A stretch of 64,000 bases of DNA from Tritrichomonas foetus (GCA_001839685.1 MLAK01000363.1:1-64000); one strand, 5' to 3'; positions 8,827-18,900 are shown, counted from the first letter of the stretch. Translations and numbers: made by a program. The notes: generated from the letters alone by a model not told the origin.

Positions 8827-9669
8827 TTACAAATTTCCATCTGGTCCCTCGAAAAATGATTCATCAAGAGTGATTACTTCTGGTTCCGGAAGCTTTTCGT
8901 GGGATTTTCGATGATTCTCGAGCAAAGATGGGTATAGAAAATCTTTCCCGCAAATTTCGCATGTGTATGGCTGAACGCCTCCATGGATGGACTTAATGTG
9001 TGTTTTCAAATTCGAATTTCTGGTAAACGTCGCCTTGCAGCCCTCTACTGGACAAATAAACGTTCGCCTCTCAGCCACGCTTGAGTTGTGCTTTTTCAAG
9101 TGTGAGGTCAAGTTCTCCTTTCTTTTGAAGGCAGCTCCACAAATGTCGCAAACGTGCGGCTTTGGATGGCTTTCTTTAATATGCCGAAATAATTCTATCT
9201 GTTTAGGAAAAGAGGCTTCACAATTGGAACATTTATATTTCAGCTCTTTGTTCTGGTACATTTCGTGCTTTGCCTGGTGCTGTTTATACGACCGAATATC
9301 TTTGAATTCTACATCACAGATATCACAAGAATATGGCTTTCTATTTTCGTGCTCTAAAGCGACATGCGCACGTAATGTATTAAAATGGCGAAACTTTTGA
9401 GAACATTTATCGCATATAAAAAATCTCGAATCAATTGCTTGTTTGAGGAGTTCTTCTGGATTCTCATGCTTTTTTAAATGCTGCTTGAACTTTCCGAGAT
9501 GAGCATTTTTGAAGTCGCATTCAGAGCAGTGATATTCGGCGGCGATTTTCGAGGCGTGTAAGGCATCAAAATGGGCAGCTAATGAAGATTCCCTTTTAAA
9601 TGTCATTTGACAGACTTCGCATTCGAAAGTTGCTTCTGTCTCGCTCGGATTTGGCGGGTTTTCTTCCAT
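8827..9669 (-). CDS. C2H2 zinc-finger protein, about eight fingers
   Basis: The protein (280 residues from the ATG at 9669) is an array of about eight C2H2 fingers with the usual CxxC...F...L..H...H spacing: for example CEVCQMTFKRESSLAAH, CDKCSQKFRHFNTLRAH, CDICGAAFKRKENLTSH and CEICGKDFLYPSLLENH. Linkers in the last fingers resemble TGEKP-type linkers (GGVQPYTC). It is presumably a nucleic-acid-binding protein. The start is uncertain. The frame is open upstream of 9669 with protein-like sequence back to an in-frame TGA at 9763-9765. Beyond that lies a further in-frame ATG at 9799-9801 with a good TCATTTTC initiator about 18 bases upstream. The natural gene may therefore begin at 9801, with an interrupting stop. 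Confidence 0.85.
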   Translation of the reverse strand: MEENPPNPSETEATFECEVCQMTFKRESSLAAHFDALHASKIAAEYHCSECDFKNAHLGKFKQHLKKHENPEELLKQAIDSRFFICDKCSQKFRHFNTLRAHVALEHENRKPYSCDICDVEFKDIRSYKQHQAKHEMYQNKELKYKCSNCEASFPKQIELFRHIKESHPKPHVCDICGAAFKRKENLTSHLKKHNSSVAERRTFICPVEGCKATFTRNSNLKTHIKSIHGGVQPYTCEICGKDFLYPSLLENHRKSHEKLPEPEVITLDESFFEGPDGNL

Positions 9670-9905
9670 CGGCAAAATCCTGGTCAAATCAGGATCAGAA
9701 CAAATATCTTCTGAAATAATTGTATCAAAGCCGACAGGATGCCATAGAAATAATTTGGGTGATCATAGTATATCGACAAATGATTGTATTTGTCCGACCA
9801 TTTATTTTCAGAGAAAATGACTAATTATAACCATATTCTAGTGAAAAACTACCTATCGGTTTACAAATTCCGCATATTTTTTTACATCCTTTCTGTTCAC
9901 GAAAA

Positions 9906-10427
9906 ATGACTGAAGTAGAACCAGAATTTCCTTGCAATACAGATTCTTATCAAACCCAAAAAAGTGTTGCCGTTGTTGTTTACATCAGAGGCCACACCGT
10001 CGAAAATCTTATTACCCATCCAGAAGCCCAATCTTTGACAATCGAAGTTGATATTGACGGCAAGCACTGCATGAAGGCTTGGGCCTTCTACGGCGAAGTC
10101 AATCCAAGCACGTTAAAGGTTGATCGCAGTGGTGCCACAATCGAGATTATTATTCAGAAGGTCACAGCAGTGAATTGGCCTCGCGCTTTATCATCAAACA
10201 CAAACGTAAAACCATTATACGAAAAATGGCGCCAAGTACAGCTCCCAGATGAGGAAGAAGATAAAAATGAAGGACTTGATCATTTCCTTCAAAAAATTTA
10301 CAAGGATGCAACGCCAGAAGCTCGCAGGGCTATGATGAAGAGCTTCACAGAGTCAGGCGGCACAGTACTTTCAACTAATTGGGAAGATGTCGGAAGCAGA
10401 AAGGTTGAACCACAACCACCAAAGTAA
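9906..10427 (+). CDS. SGT1: SGT1-like co-chaperone (CS + SGS domains, no TPR)
   Basis: The protein (173 residues) has a CS/p23-like domain at about residues 18-100, ending with the family's KVTAVNWPRAL strand. An SGS domain follows at about 120-173, with the diagnostic RRAMMKSFTESGGTVLSTNW block and the acidic linker before it. SGT1 is an Hsp90 co-chaperone that links Hsp90 to SCF ubiquitin ligases, kinetochore assembly and leucine-rich-repeat receptors. Animal, plant and yeast SGT1 carry an N-terminal TPR domain; here the CS domain begins almost at the start. The ATG at 9906 follows a TCACGA initiator with a short leader, so a missing upstream TPR exon is unlikely. The call rests mainly on the SGS block, which is very specific. 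Confidence 0.9.
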   Translation: MTEVEPEFPCNTDSYQTQKSVAVVVYIRGHTVENLITHPEAQSLTIEVDIDGKHCMKAWAFYGEVNPSTLKVDRSGATIEIIIQKVTAVNWPRALSSNTNVKPLYEKWRQVQLPDEEEDKNEGLDHFLQKIYKDATPEARRAMMKSFTESGGTVLSTNWEDVGSRKVEPQPPK

Positions 10428-10521
10428 AATTTTAATAAATCTATACTTTATTCTTTCCTTTTTGTTGTCATTCTCATTTCCAAAAGGGAAATTCATGCTT
10501 TATAAAATCATGAGAAATTTA

Positions 10522-10584
10522 ACTTTTTCTGTATTTATATGGTCTATCTATCAGAATTTCTGGCCATATAAGTACGGAAAAAGT
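10522..10584. promoter_or_regulatory. 63-bp inverted-repeat module, copy 3
   Basis: The left arm (10522-10542) begins ACTTTTTCTGTATTTATATG. The right arm (10564-10584) begins CCATATAAGTACGG and ends AAAAAGT; it matches the inverse of the left arm at 19 of 21 positions. The spacer is again exactly 21 bp. The module ends 19 bp before the ATG of the Q/N-rich gene at 10604. Confidence 0.68.
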
Positions 10585-10603
10585 ATGTGTAAAATCTTTC
10601 CAT

Positions 10604-12127
10604 ATGAAAGCTCGAAAAATTGATGATGAGGAAAAATCGTCATTTTCATCGTCTTCGAAAAGCCCCCCTCCATACGAACTTCTTTTAGATGCGTACGATA
10701 AATCATTTCGAACTTCTTTTGATAAGATTGAGCAAGAACTCAATAAAGATGAATATATCAAAAATGAAATTGAACGCCTATTTGTAATCCTCGATGACAT
10801 CAAGAACGAGCAGAAAGAAAGGATAAAGCAAACAATAGAATTATTCGAATTGGAGAGAGACAGCGTCGAATCTGATCAACATTTTGAATCGCTCGCGTCA
10901 GAAATAAACAGCACGCCGATGAGGTTCTACAGGATGATGACCCCGGGAAATGGGAATCAGCCGCGGGAAGCAGCTTCGACGAGTGAGGTGAAGAAAAAGA
11001 AGAAGACAAGGAGGTCAAGGAGGAAGAAGCCGCAAAGCCAAGTTCAGAAAGTGCCAGAGGCCCTCATTTCCAACCAAACAGATTCAAAGAGGCCATACAG
11101 CGCAAATCAAGCAAAGCTTGTGGAAGCAGCTTTGAACGAACAACAACATGAAACATCAGGAGAATCGACAGACTCTCAATCTGCAAGTTCGCAAATTCCA
11201 GCAAACCAAGACCAAAGTCCAAATCAAAATCCAAACCAAAATATAAACCAAAATCAAAATCCAAATCCAAACCAGAATATAAACCAAAATATAAACAATA
11301 TAAATCAAAATCCAAACCACAATATAAACCAAAATCCAAACCAGAATATAAACCACAATATAAACAATATTAATCAAAATCCAAACCAAAATATAAACCA
11401 CAATATGAACAATATAAATCAAAATCCAAACCAGAATATAAACCAAATTCCAAGCCGAAGTCAAAATATAAACCAAAGTCAAAGCAAAAAACAAAGCCAA
11501 AATCAGAATCAATTCAAACAGAATTCAAACTTGAGAAATCAAAATCCTAACCAACAAAATGTAAATCTAAATCCGAGAACTCAAAGCCAGTTAAATTCAA
11601 ATCGACTAAATTTGCTGATTCCACCTGATAATAATCAGAATATTCAAATTCCAATCCAAAAAAATACACAGCAAAGCCAACCTCTAAAATTCTCTCAATA
11701 TCAAAATCCAAATCAGACTCCAAATCCAAATCCAAATCAAAGAGCTTTTCAATTTAATCAGAAGCCAAACCCCCAAAGTAAACCTCAAATTCCAATACAA
11801 TATCCACAAAAAAATCAGCCTCATTTTCAGCAACCACAATTCCAACTTCAAAGAAACCAAAATCCCATCCCTCCTCCAAATTCAAAACAATATAGTCCAA
11901 ATATAAATTCAAATTTGCAATCAAATCCTAAGTCAAATCCAGATGAAAAAAATCAGAATCCAAAAATATCAGTAACGTTTCATCTTCCAAATGATTCAAA
12001 TCGTTCTATACAAGCGAATTCAAAATTGACAATTACTCGAGGACCAAATCAGAATAATCCACTCCCTCCAAGTCACAGCGGAAACACACCAGGAATCGTA
12101 ATTCAAAAGCCTCATACAGAAAAATAA
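10604..12127 (+). CDS. Q/N-rich prion-like protein (507 residues)
   Basis: An N-terminal region of about 100 residues is predicted helical and charged (YELLLDAYDKSFRTSFDKIE...). Next comes a basic nuclear-localisation-like stretch near residue 130 (KKKKKTRRSRRKK). From about residue 200 to the end the protein is made of Asn, Gln, Pro, Ile and Ser in repeats such as NQNPNQNINQN, a low-complexity region of the kind that forms condensates or prions. The N-terminal domain is not recognised. A short upstream ORF starts at 10585 in another frame. The 63-bp inverted-repeat module ends 19 bp before the ATG. A role in RNA granules or transcription would fit the composition but is inference. Confidence 0.82.
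   Translation: MKARKIDDEEKSSFSSSSKSPPPYELLLDAYDKSFRTSFDKIEQELNKDEYIKNEIERLFVILDDIKNEQKERIKQTIELFELERDSVESDQHFESLASEINSTPMRFYRMMTPGNGNQPREAASTSEVKKKKKTRRSRRKKPQSQVQKVPEALISNQTDSKRPYSANQAKLVEAALNEQQHETSGESTDSQSASSQIPANQDQSPNQNPNQNINQNQNPNPNQNINQNINNINQNPNHNINQNPNQNINHNINNINQNPNQNINHNMNNINQNPNQNINQIPSRSQNINQSQSKKQSQNQNQFKQNSNLRNQNPNQQNVNLNPRTQSQLNSNRLNLLIPPDNNQNIQIPIQKNTQQSQPLKFSQYQNPNQTPNPNPNQRAFQFNQKPNPQSKPQIPIQYPQKNQPHFQQPQFQLQRNQNPIPPPNSKQYSPNINSNLQSNPKSNPDEKNQNPKISVTFHLPNDSNRSIQANSKLTITRGPNQNNPLPPSHSGNTPGIVIQKPHTEK
11217..11456 (+). repeat. Coding minisatellite (12/24-bp units, NQNP/NINQ)
   Basis: Degenerate units such as AATCCAAACCAAAATATAAA recur in frame and encode NQNPNQNINQN-type peptides within the Q/N-rich protein. 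Units are near-identical at the DNA level in places (for example around 11310-11340 and 11365-11400), which suggests recent slippage or unequal exchange. Confidence 0.8.
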
Positions 12128-12465
12128 GTCTAATTCTTTTTATTTTTGTATTTTATTATTTGTAATGTATTAATTATTAAATGCTTAACTATAATTTTTC
12201 TTCTTGAATTGTGTATTGTTGTTCAATATAAGCTTTATCAAATTACATCAAGTATGTGTATAAGCAAAGTAAAAACATGCTTTATTACATACATATTAAC
12301 AGTATGTGATAAATTGTTTACCATTCATTAACTAATACTTATTAATGTAAAATAAATGAGTGAATAATTTAAAGTTAGTCGAAAAATCATTTTTTGAAAC
12401 AAAATATAATATATAAGAATATAATATAAAAATTTAACAAAAATAATATAGAACTACTTCTATAA
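12128..12465. other. Convergent spacer, no gene seen
   Basis: AT-rich sequence between the Q/N-rich gene and VPS13. Nothing is recognised. Confidence 0.6.
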
Positions 12466-15400
12466 TTATTGCATTGATGCATTTTCAGGCAAAGTATTGT
12501 CAACTGGTGATGAAAATTCATCGTCAATGGATGGAATAAACAGTGCTCTCAAGAAACATAAAATACCAGAAATGAAATCTACTGCTCCTGCGCCACAGTT
12601 AGCAAAAAGATCAAAAGCACCAACAAATAATCCAAGAATTAATCCACGGAGTCCACTATTCTTCAAACCAAGTCCTGGTGATTTAATGAGTAATAGTATT
12701 CCACTTACAACACCATAAATCAAAGATGTGAAGCCCCAAGTTGCTGGTGAATTATAATCTTTGGGATTTATATCACCATTACCAATTAATCTTAAAACAG
12801 ATGAAATATAATCAAGTATTGATTCAACTATGCCAATTGGAATACCAATACATGCAAGATATTTGTTAGTAAGTTGAACCTGTTGTAAATAAACATTTTC
12901 TTTTCTCATTACTCGATGTAAGTAGTTTAATGGGGCACCTAATGGAGTCATTGAACCAACAAGTCTTAAACATGATTTCATAAAATATATTTTCCTTACA
13001 AGAAGATCCATTGTTCTGTAGAAACCTTCAGATGAAGTAAAATCAAATACAGCTTCATTAAGTTCAATTTCTTGGCCAGTCATATCAGTTGGTAAAACTT
13101 CTGGAAGAGCGCGCCAAAGTTGGCAGAAATCACTATCCATTTTAGTTTTACATTTCAATGCTAATGCGAAAGTAGACATGACCATCTTGAAGTTATATAC
13201 ATTGAATCGCATGTTGTTTGATGCTGAAGAATTCCTTTCTAAATATTGATCACGTAATTCCAAATAACTCCGTATTGAATCATAGAAATAAGATAATACT
13301 GCTAAATCAATATTAAAGTAGAAAGGTAAAATTTCAACATACATACTTTTTATGTGGCAATAGCCACCAAGCTCAGCCGAAAGCTTCAAAAGGTTAAATT
13401 CAAGTGAATTAAATAGTGGTTGTCCATTATGGTCAGTTAGTTTTATACCATCTAAAATCATTGTGAATCCGCGTGTTTCTCCAACTTGGTTTAATTCGAA
13501 AGAGAAATTGTAAGTTTGCATTAATAAAAATACAACATCAGATTGTGATGTTTTAGCTGTAGTAATCATATTATTGAATGATCTCTTACTTACTTCAATT
13601 TGTTGATTTGGATTAATAAGTAAACTATCCTTGTTATTATTTTGGTTGTTTCTTTGACTATTTTTGTTTTGGATTTCACTGTCAAATGCAATGTCGGAAA
13701 TATCAGTATCATCTTTAGGTAAAATGATTACCGATGCTGAATTCATGTAAAAACCAAAAGTTGCTCTATCGTTATTAATGTAAGGATTAAGTTCATCAAC
13801 AAATCTAATTTCAATAAGATCTTCTGATTTCTTAAATAAAGTTATTTGGATACCACTTAGTTTAATATCCATAACTGGATTTTGTGGATCAAATGTGATC
13901 GTTTCATTAATTTCTCTTAAAAAGAAACGAATCGTTTCGTCTGGACTCTGTAAAGCTAATTTCAATGAAGAGTTTGGTGCAATGGTGCGAATATCTTCTT
14001 TTTCAAATAAATCAATTGTAATCCATGTAGCATTTTGGATTCGATAAGGGAAAATTTCAGAAACATTTACTTTTATAATCTTTGTAAGCTTTTCTTTCTC
14101 ATTTGGAAATTGTTCAATAAGGAGTGGAAGGAAGAGTCGATTTACATTCAGATACATTTTCCTCTGTCGGTTCCTATAAACATTAAATGATGGAGTTCGT
14201 TCACTATTTCCAACTTGAACACTATAATTTAATGTTCGATCATATTCTGGAATTTCTGCAGTATGTTTTGGTTGAATAGAAAATGAAAATGGACCAGAAT
14301 GTATTGTTATTTTCTTTGATGTATTATTAATGAATGTGGCATATGGGTAAACATGAACATGAATTATATTAAAGTAAGGAAGTTTTTCAATCACTTGTGT
14401 CATAATGACTGGAACTGTTCCTATTTCTGACGTTCGAACAGAAACAAATTGTTTTTCTTTCATATTCTCTGTAACTGAAACTAGCATAAATGAGGCGCCT
14501 CTTCTTGTACCAATGAATGCATTATAATAAAACTTTTTATTTGGGGAATAAGCAAGTGTTTCAAGAAGCGGAGTCATATGAATACAATCTTCAGAAATGA
14601 CGAGGCTTTTACATGAAGTATGATTATGGAAGATTGCACCAGGGCTAAATATAATTTTATAGGCACCGTCATTAAAAATAACTTGGATCCGAACAAAGAA
14701 TTTTGTATTTTCATTTGTAAAGAATTTCTCGGTAGTATATTTCAATGAATAATCAATTCTCACTCTCTTTTCCTGGAAGAATTCGGATCCAATCGAAAGA
14801 TATTTTTCTTCAAAGAAGTCAAATTCCTGTACTTGGTTGGCATTGAAAGTTTTAGAATTGATTAAAATATTGAACGGAAGTTTATTTTCTAAAACATATA
14901 AAGGTTCAATTAAAATCCTTCTTGGTAAAATAGTGATCATTAAATTCACTTTGTCATCATATTTAACAATTTGTTTGCTTGGGAAAGTATGAAGTTCAAG
15001 ATCATCAAGTTTAAATCCATTTTCAACCGCTGGTGTGGAAATGATTGTGTTACTATTCAGATGATAAGTCTTTCCATGATAAATGAATTGGAAAAAGTGT
15101 TCTGAATCATTTTGTACTTCAAATGTAGAACTAATAACGAGAACATTGTTTACAATTTCTAAAATAATAGTTTGTCCAGTATTAAAAATAGCTTGCATAT
15201 TTCCATTATTTGCGAAATTAGCTGGTTTAAATGGAATTTCACCGAATTCATTAATTAGCTTTAATTCCTTAACAATTGGGAAATCATTAAACTTATAGTT
15301 AGCTCTTGGCTGAATTCTGTGGTTTTCCATTTCAAAATAATAAGTTGTGTTATTTTGAATTTCAACAATTGGGGCTTCATCTATTTCTAATTTATTGAAA

Positions 15401-18400
15401 ATATTAACAAATGATGGCCGAATTATGACATTTAAATTTTCATTAACACCTAATTGATAAAAATTCTTTTTGGTATTGCCTGAAAGTGTCAATGAGGCTG
15501 GTCTAATAATTTCACTGATGTTGAACCAAGTATTAATGAGATTTAATGAAAAATTAGAATCACAACGAAGAACATCATCTTTAAGTGTAAATGATGTATT
15601 ATTAAAATGAAGTCCGAGAGCATTATTCAACACGAAATTAAGCGATTCAATTTCGACAATAATTGGTAGTGAGTTAACTATCCCCATGCTCCAAAGTGAA
15701 AAATTAAGTTTAGGAGTTTTTCGAATAATTCTTTGTAAAGATTCGATTTCATTTTGAGATACTTGGAAAAGAATTTCAGGTGAATAAATGGCAATTTCAT
15801 TAATTCCATTGGCTTCTAAATAAGGAATGTCGCAAATTTTTCTATCATTCAAGAATATTTGAATATTATTATAATTTGATAACATTTCTGTAACAAATCC
15901 ATTAAAGTAAATATATGATTCAATGTTCATTGTAATAGTGTCATGTCCAAAATGATTATAAATGGTTATTGGCATTATTTTTACTTCGATAGTTATTGGA
16001 ACATTAACATGAACTGGATAGTGAAGGAAATATTGAAGCATACTAATCAATCTAAGAGAATCAATGTGAACTTCATTATAATTAAAGACCAATGAGAAAA
16101 AGTGCTTTGATAGATCAAAACTCATTGAAAATACATATTTATCATTCGATGCTATATTTAAAATATTCATTCGTTTTACAGAAATATCACCACCAAAAAA
16201 CACTTCAGACATGGTCATTTGGAAATGAACATTTTCCATATTCAAGAACGAACCGACTGAAATTGAATCAAACAAAAATCTCCAATTTAATGCTAAATCT
16301 TTTGGAAAGATTCTTTCAACCGGCCATTCAGAATTGTATAAAAATATTTGGAATTGTTGCATTGCGAAAAATTGAACGTTTCCAAATTCTGAAAAAATGT
16401 CAACATGATCAACATTTTTCTTAATTTCTGTTGTAAATGGATGAGTTTTCATGATCACATTTCCATCAATTTCTACATATTTGACACCACCTGTTAATTT
16501 CATGATATCTTTAACAAAATGACCATTACATGTTGAAAAATAAAAAACTAATTTATTCGGATTAGATTCATAAGAAAAATCTGCTTTCGATTCAATAATT
16601 TTGAATTTAAATGTTTCTGAAAATGGTTTAAGTTTGAAAACATCAAATAAATCTCTTGGTAAATATGAAATTAATTCAATAAAGCTTAAATTAACTTTTT
16701 CAATGTTAATTTTACTCTCTTTATCGCCAGTTTCTTTCTTCATCGTAATATTTTGAACATCAAAAACATTTTCCATTTTAAATTGTTGAATTGAAAGTGT
16801 GTAGTTATCAAGATAGCCTTTAAACTTAATTGTGTCGATATTGATATATTTCAGTGAATGCATTGTTGGAAGATCAATTGCAATTGTAATTGCTGGAATT
16901 CCACCATCAATTTGACTAGTGAGTGTAGGAAGTGCAAAGAACCCATCAAAAAGAATACTATGAATGCCACCTAATGCATCTTTAAAGTTTACAATATCTC
17001 TCCAATTGAAATTCATAAAAAGCGGTGAAATAAAAATAACCATTTGATTATCAGAAACAAAGATTGCATCAACAGAAATTGATGTAGCAATAACTCTTTC
17101 AATGTCACTACCAAGTGTGATACTTCCTTCTTTAAGTGAAAGTTTAAGGTGGTCTGAACTGTCACGAACGACTTCAAAAACTTCAAAAATGAGATTGAAG
17201 AATAAATTATTTGATATTTTGAATTGTACTTGTCCTGAACTTAATTGAATTCTCACATCAATTGGCTTATCAACCTTTAAAAATGAAAAGAAATTTTCAA
17301 GATGCATATTTGTAATATGTTGTGGAAATGTATGAAGTCCTGCAATTGACACTGGAAATAGTTCTCCTTTAATATTGGCAGTTAAAATACCCCTATACTT
17401 TGGATTTTTATAAAGTGATTGATAAATAAAGTGATAATTCATCAACATTCGATCATTACTTTCAAAAATTGTATGTTCATATTCAGGCGAAGTAATTTGA
17501 ACAGAAAACGATGAAAATGATAATTCTAAAATTTGTTGTAATTCTTTTTGTTCAAAGATTATATTGGGTGTGAAAAAATTTATGTTTAAATTCAAATCAT
17601 TATGAGTTACACAAATATTAAAATGGTCAAAAAGTATTTTCACTAATGAATGCTCACTAAAGAAATCAAAAAGTGATTCGGGATCCTCTGAACAGAACTG
17701 TTGTGCTTCAGACATTTCATTGAACGATAAAGATTTTTTTGTCCACTTTTGGCGGAGGGTGTCAGCCATATATCTAAACAAAATAACTTGTTGATAAGAT
17801 AAAGCATATTCGAACTTTTCAATTTCTGGGTTAACTATTGGTTCACCCCTCTTGGTTTTAGTATTTATAGCTAGTTTAAGATATTTTTGGCGGTTTTGAA
17901 ATGCGCGCATAAACATTTTCAATTTATTTCCTGATTTATTGTAATAATTTAATTCATTTGCACAACGATGAACAAAAAGCCACTTTTCACACAAATCATT
18001 GTCATTTTCTGGGCGAGGAATATTTCTGATTATCCAAAAATTCCTAAATCGTCTTAAATATGGAACAATGCTAACAAATGATAATAACTGCCATACAGTT
18101 AAATTAATATTGATATCAGGATTATATAATGTTGTTGATAATTTTGGAATAGCAGGATCATATTGTACAATTCCTGTTACATCATAGGGATGGAGAAGAT
18201 ACGGAGTATTTTGACGAACAGACATTTTATTTCGAAAAGTGTCGCCGCAATATGTGTCAGAAATGTTATTATCTTTTCCAAAACCGACTGAAAATTTTTT
18301 GAATTCTAACTTTCGCTCAAAAATGTCATGTTCAGCCTTTTCTGCAAGTTCATCATCAGGCTCTTTCATAAAAATAGAATCAATATGGAAAAATAAATAA

Positions 18401-18900
18401 AATGCTTGTTCACCTTCACCGAAATCCATGCTAATGTTCACATTTTTAACTGAACATTCTGTTCTTTGAAATACCTGCATCAATTTAATATTAAACCATT
18501 TGTACCAGAATTTTCTGAATAATGGTAAAAATGTGTCCTTGAATTTATTGTGTGCTTGCAGTTGGTGTTCTCGCATCCGCCTCATTTCGTCTTGGCTGGG
18601 GAATTTTATATTTGGTGCCGCCAGGAATTTCGCGTGGATATGAATATCATTGACCAATATTTTTGTCGTTTCTGTAAAAACATCGGACTGTGGAATATTC
18701 ATTTCAACGGTTCCAATTAATCCTTTTTTTATAATTGCTGGAAATCCATGCTGAAGCAAGCAATTTGAATAAATATCAATTCCTTCAACTTTAATGTGCG
18801 ACTTTGTTTGCATGAGTTTAGTGGCGCTTTTTGAAAGGTCGTCTGAGTATGAAAAAAGAAGCGAGGTCAGAAAATTGGCTGCTACATCCGTAAAACTCAT
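12466..18900 (-). CDS. VPS13-family bridge-like lipid transfer protein
   Basis: The protein (2144 residues) begins with a chorein N-terminal domain: residues 1-110 contain the GFPAIIKKGLIGTVEMNIP block that matches the family's LGLPVKVKSGxLGKLxLxIP. It continues as long beta-rich repeats. The C-terminus has the VPS13-type end: the KSCLRLVGSMTPLGAPLNYL region, then two hydrophobic segments with GL(K)NSGLRGLILGLFVGAFD. VPS13 proteins form hydrophobic grooves that move phospholipids in bulk at membrane contact sites. At 2144 residues it is shorter than yeast VPS13 (about 3100), so the central groove is probably reduced. The ATG lies in GCTCATGAG, so TCA overlaps the start and transcription may begin at the A of the ATG. 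Which VPS13 paralogue it corresponds to is unclear. Confidence 0.87.
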   Translation of the reverse strand: MSFTDVAANFLTSLLFSYSDDLSKSATKLMQTKSHIKVEGIDIYSNCLLQHGFPAIIKKGLIGTVEMNIPQSDVFTETTKILVNDIHIHAKFLAAPNIKFPSQDEMRRMREHQLQAHNKFKDTFLPLFRKFWYKWFNIKLMQVFQRTECSVKNVNISMDFGEGEQAFYLFFHIDSIFMKEPDDELAEKAEHDIFERKLEFKKFSVGFGKDNNISDTYCGDTFRNKMSVRQNTPYLLHPYDVTGIVQYDPAIPKLSTTLYNPDININLTVWQLLSFVSIVPYLRRFRNFWIIRNIPRPENDNDLCEKWLFVHRCANELNYYNKSGNKLKMFMRAFQNRQKYLKLAINTKTKRGEPIVNPEIEKFEYALSYQQVILFRYMADTLRQKWTKKSLSFNEMSEAQQFCSEDPESLFDFFSEHSLVKILFDHFNICVTHNDLNLNINFFTPNIIFEQKELQQILELSFSSFSVQITSPEYEHTIFESNDRMLMNYHFIYQSLYKNPKYRGILTANIKGELFPVSIAGLHTFPQHITNMHLENFFSFLKVDKPIDVRIQLSSGQVQFKISNNLFFNLIFEVFEVVRDSSDHLKLSLKEGSITLGSDIERVIATSISVDAIFVSDNQMVIFISPLFMNFNWRDIVNFKDALGGIHSILFDGFFALPTLTSQIDGGIPAITIAIDLPTMHSLKYINIDTIKFKGYLDNYTLSIQQFKMENVFDVQNITMKKETGDKESKINIEKVNLSFIELISYLPRDLFDVFKLKPFSETFKFKIIESKADFSYESNPNKLVFYFSTCNGHFVKDIMKLTGGVKYVEIDGNVIMKTHPFTTEIKKNVDHVDIFSEFGNVQFFAMQQFQIFLYNSEWPVERIFPKDLALNWRFLFDSISVGSFLNMENVHFQMTMSEVFFGGDISVKRMNILNIASNDKYVFSMSFDLSKHFFSLVFNYNEVHIDSLRLISMLQYFLHYPVHVNVPITIEVKIMPITIYNHFGHDTITMNIESYIYFNGFVTEMLSNYNNIQIFLNDRKICDIPYLEANGINEIAIYSPEILFQVSQNEIESLQRIIRKTPKLNFSLWSMGIVNSLPIIVEIESLNFVLNNALGLHFNNTSFTLKDDVLRCDSNFSLNLINTWFNISEIIRPASLTLSGNTKKNFYQLGVNENLNVIIRPSFVNIFNKLEIDEAPIVEIQNNTTYYFEMENHRIQPRANYKFNDFPIVKELKLINEFGEIPFKPANFANNGNMQAIFNTGQTIILEIVNNVLVISSTFEVQNDSEHFFQFIYHGKTYHLNSNTIISTPAVENGFKLDDLELHTFPSKQIVKYDDKVNLMITILPRRILIEPLYVLENKLPFNILINSKTFNANQVQEFDFFEEKYLSIGSEFFQEKRVRIDYSLKYTTEKFFTNENTKFFVRIQVIFNDGAYKIIFSPGAIFHNHTSCKSLVISEDCIHMTPLLETLAYSPNKKFYYNAFIGTRRGASFMLVSVTENMKEKQFVSVRTSEIGTVPVIMTQVIEKLPYFNIIHVHVYPYATFINNTSKKITIHSGPFSFSIQPKHTAEIPEYDRTLNYSVQVGNSERTPSFNVYRNRQRKMYLNVNRLFLPLLIEQFPNEKEKLTKIIKVNVSEIFPYRIQNATWITIDLFEKEDIRTIAPNSSLKLALQSPDETIRFFLREINETITFDPQNPVMDIKLSGIQITLFKKSEDLIEIRFVDELNPYINNDRATFGFYMNSASVIILPKDDTDISDIAFDSEIQNKNSQRNNQNNNKDSLLINPNQQIEVSKRSFNNMITTAKTSQSDVVFLLMQTYNFSFELNQVGETRGFTMILDGIKLTDHNGQPLFNSLEFNLLKLSAELGGYCHIKSMYVEILPFYFNIDLAVLSYFYDSIRSYLELRDQYLERNSSASNNMRFNVYNFKMVMSTFALALKCKTKMDSDFCQLWRALPEVLPTDMTGQEIELNEAVFDFTSSEGFYRTMDLLVRKIYFMKSCLRLVGSMTPLGAPLNYLHRVMRKENVYLQQVQLTNKYLACIGIPIGIVESILDYISSVLRLIGNGDINPKDYNSPATWGFTSLIYGVVSGILLLIKSPGLGLKNSGLRGLILGLFVGAFDLFANCGAGAVDFISGILCFLRALFIPSIDDEFSSPVDNTLPENASMQ

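Noticed and set aside
11064..11512. Long minus-strand open frames with hydrophobic repeats opposite the Q/N-rich gene
   Set aside because: They are the antisense of a low-complexity AAT/CCA-type repeat; no start context, and the plus-strand gene has an initiator and domain structure.
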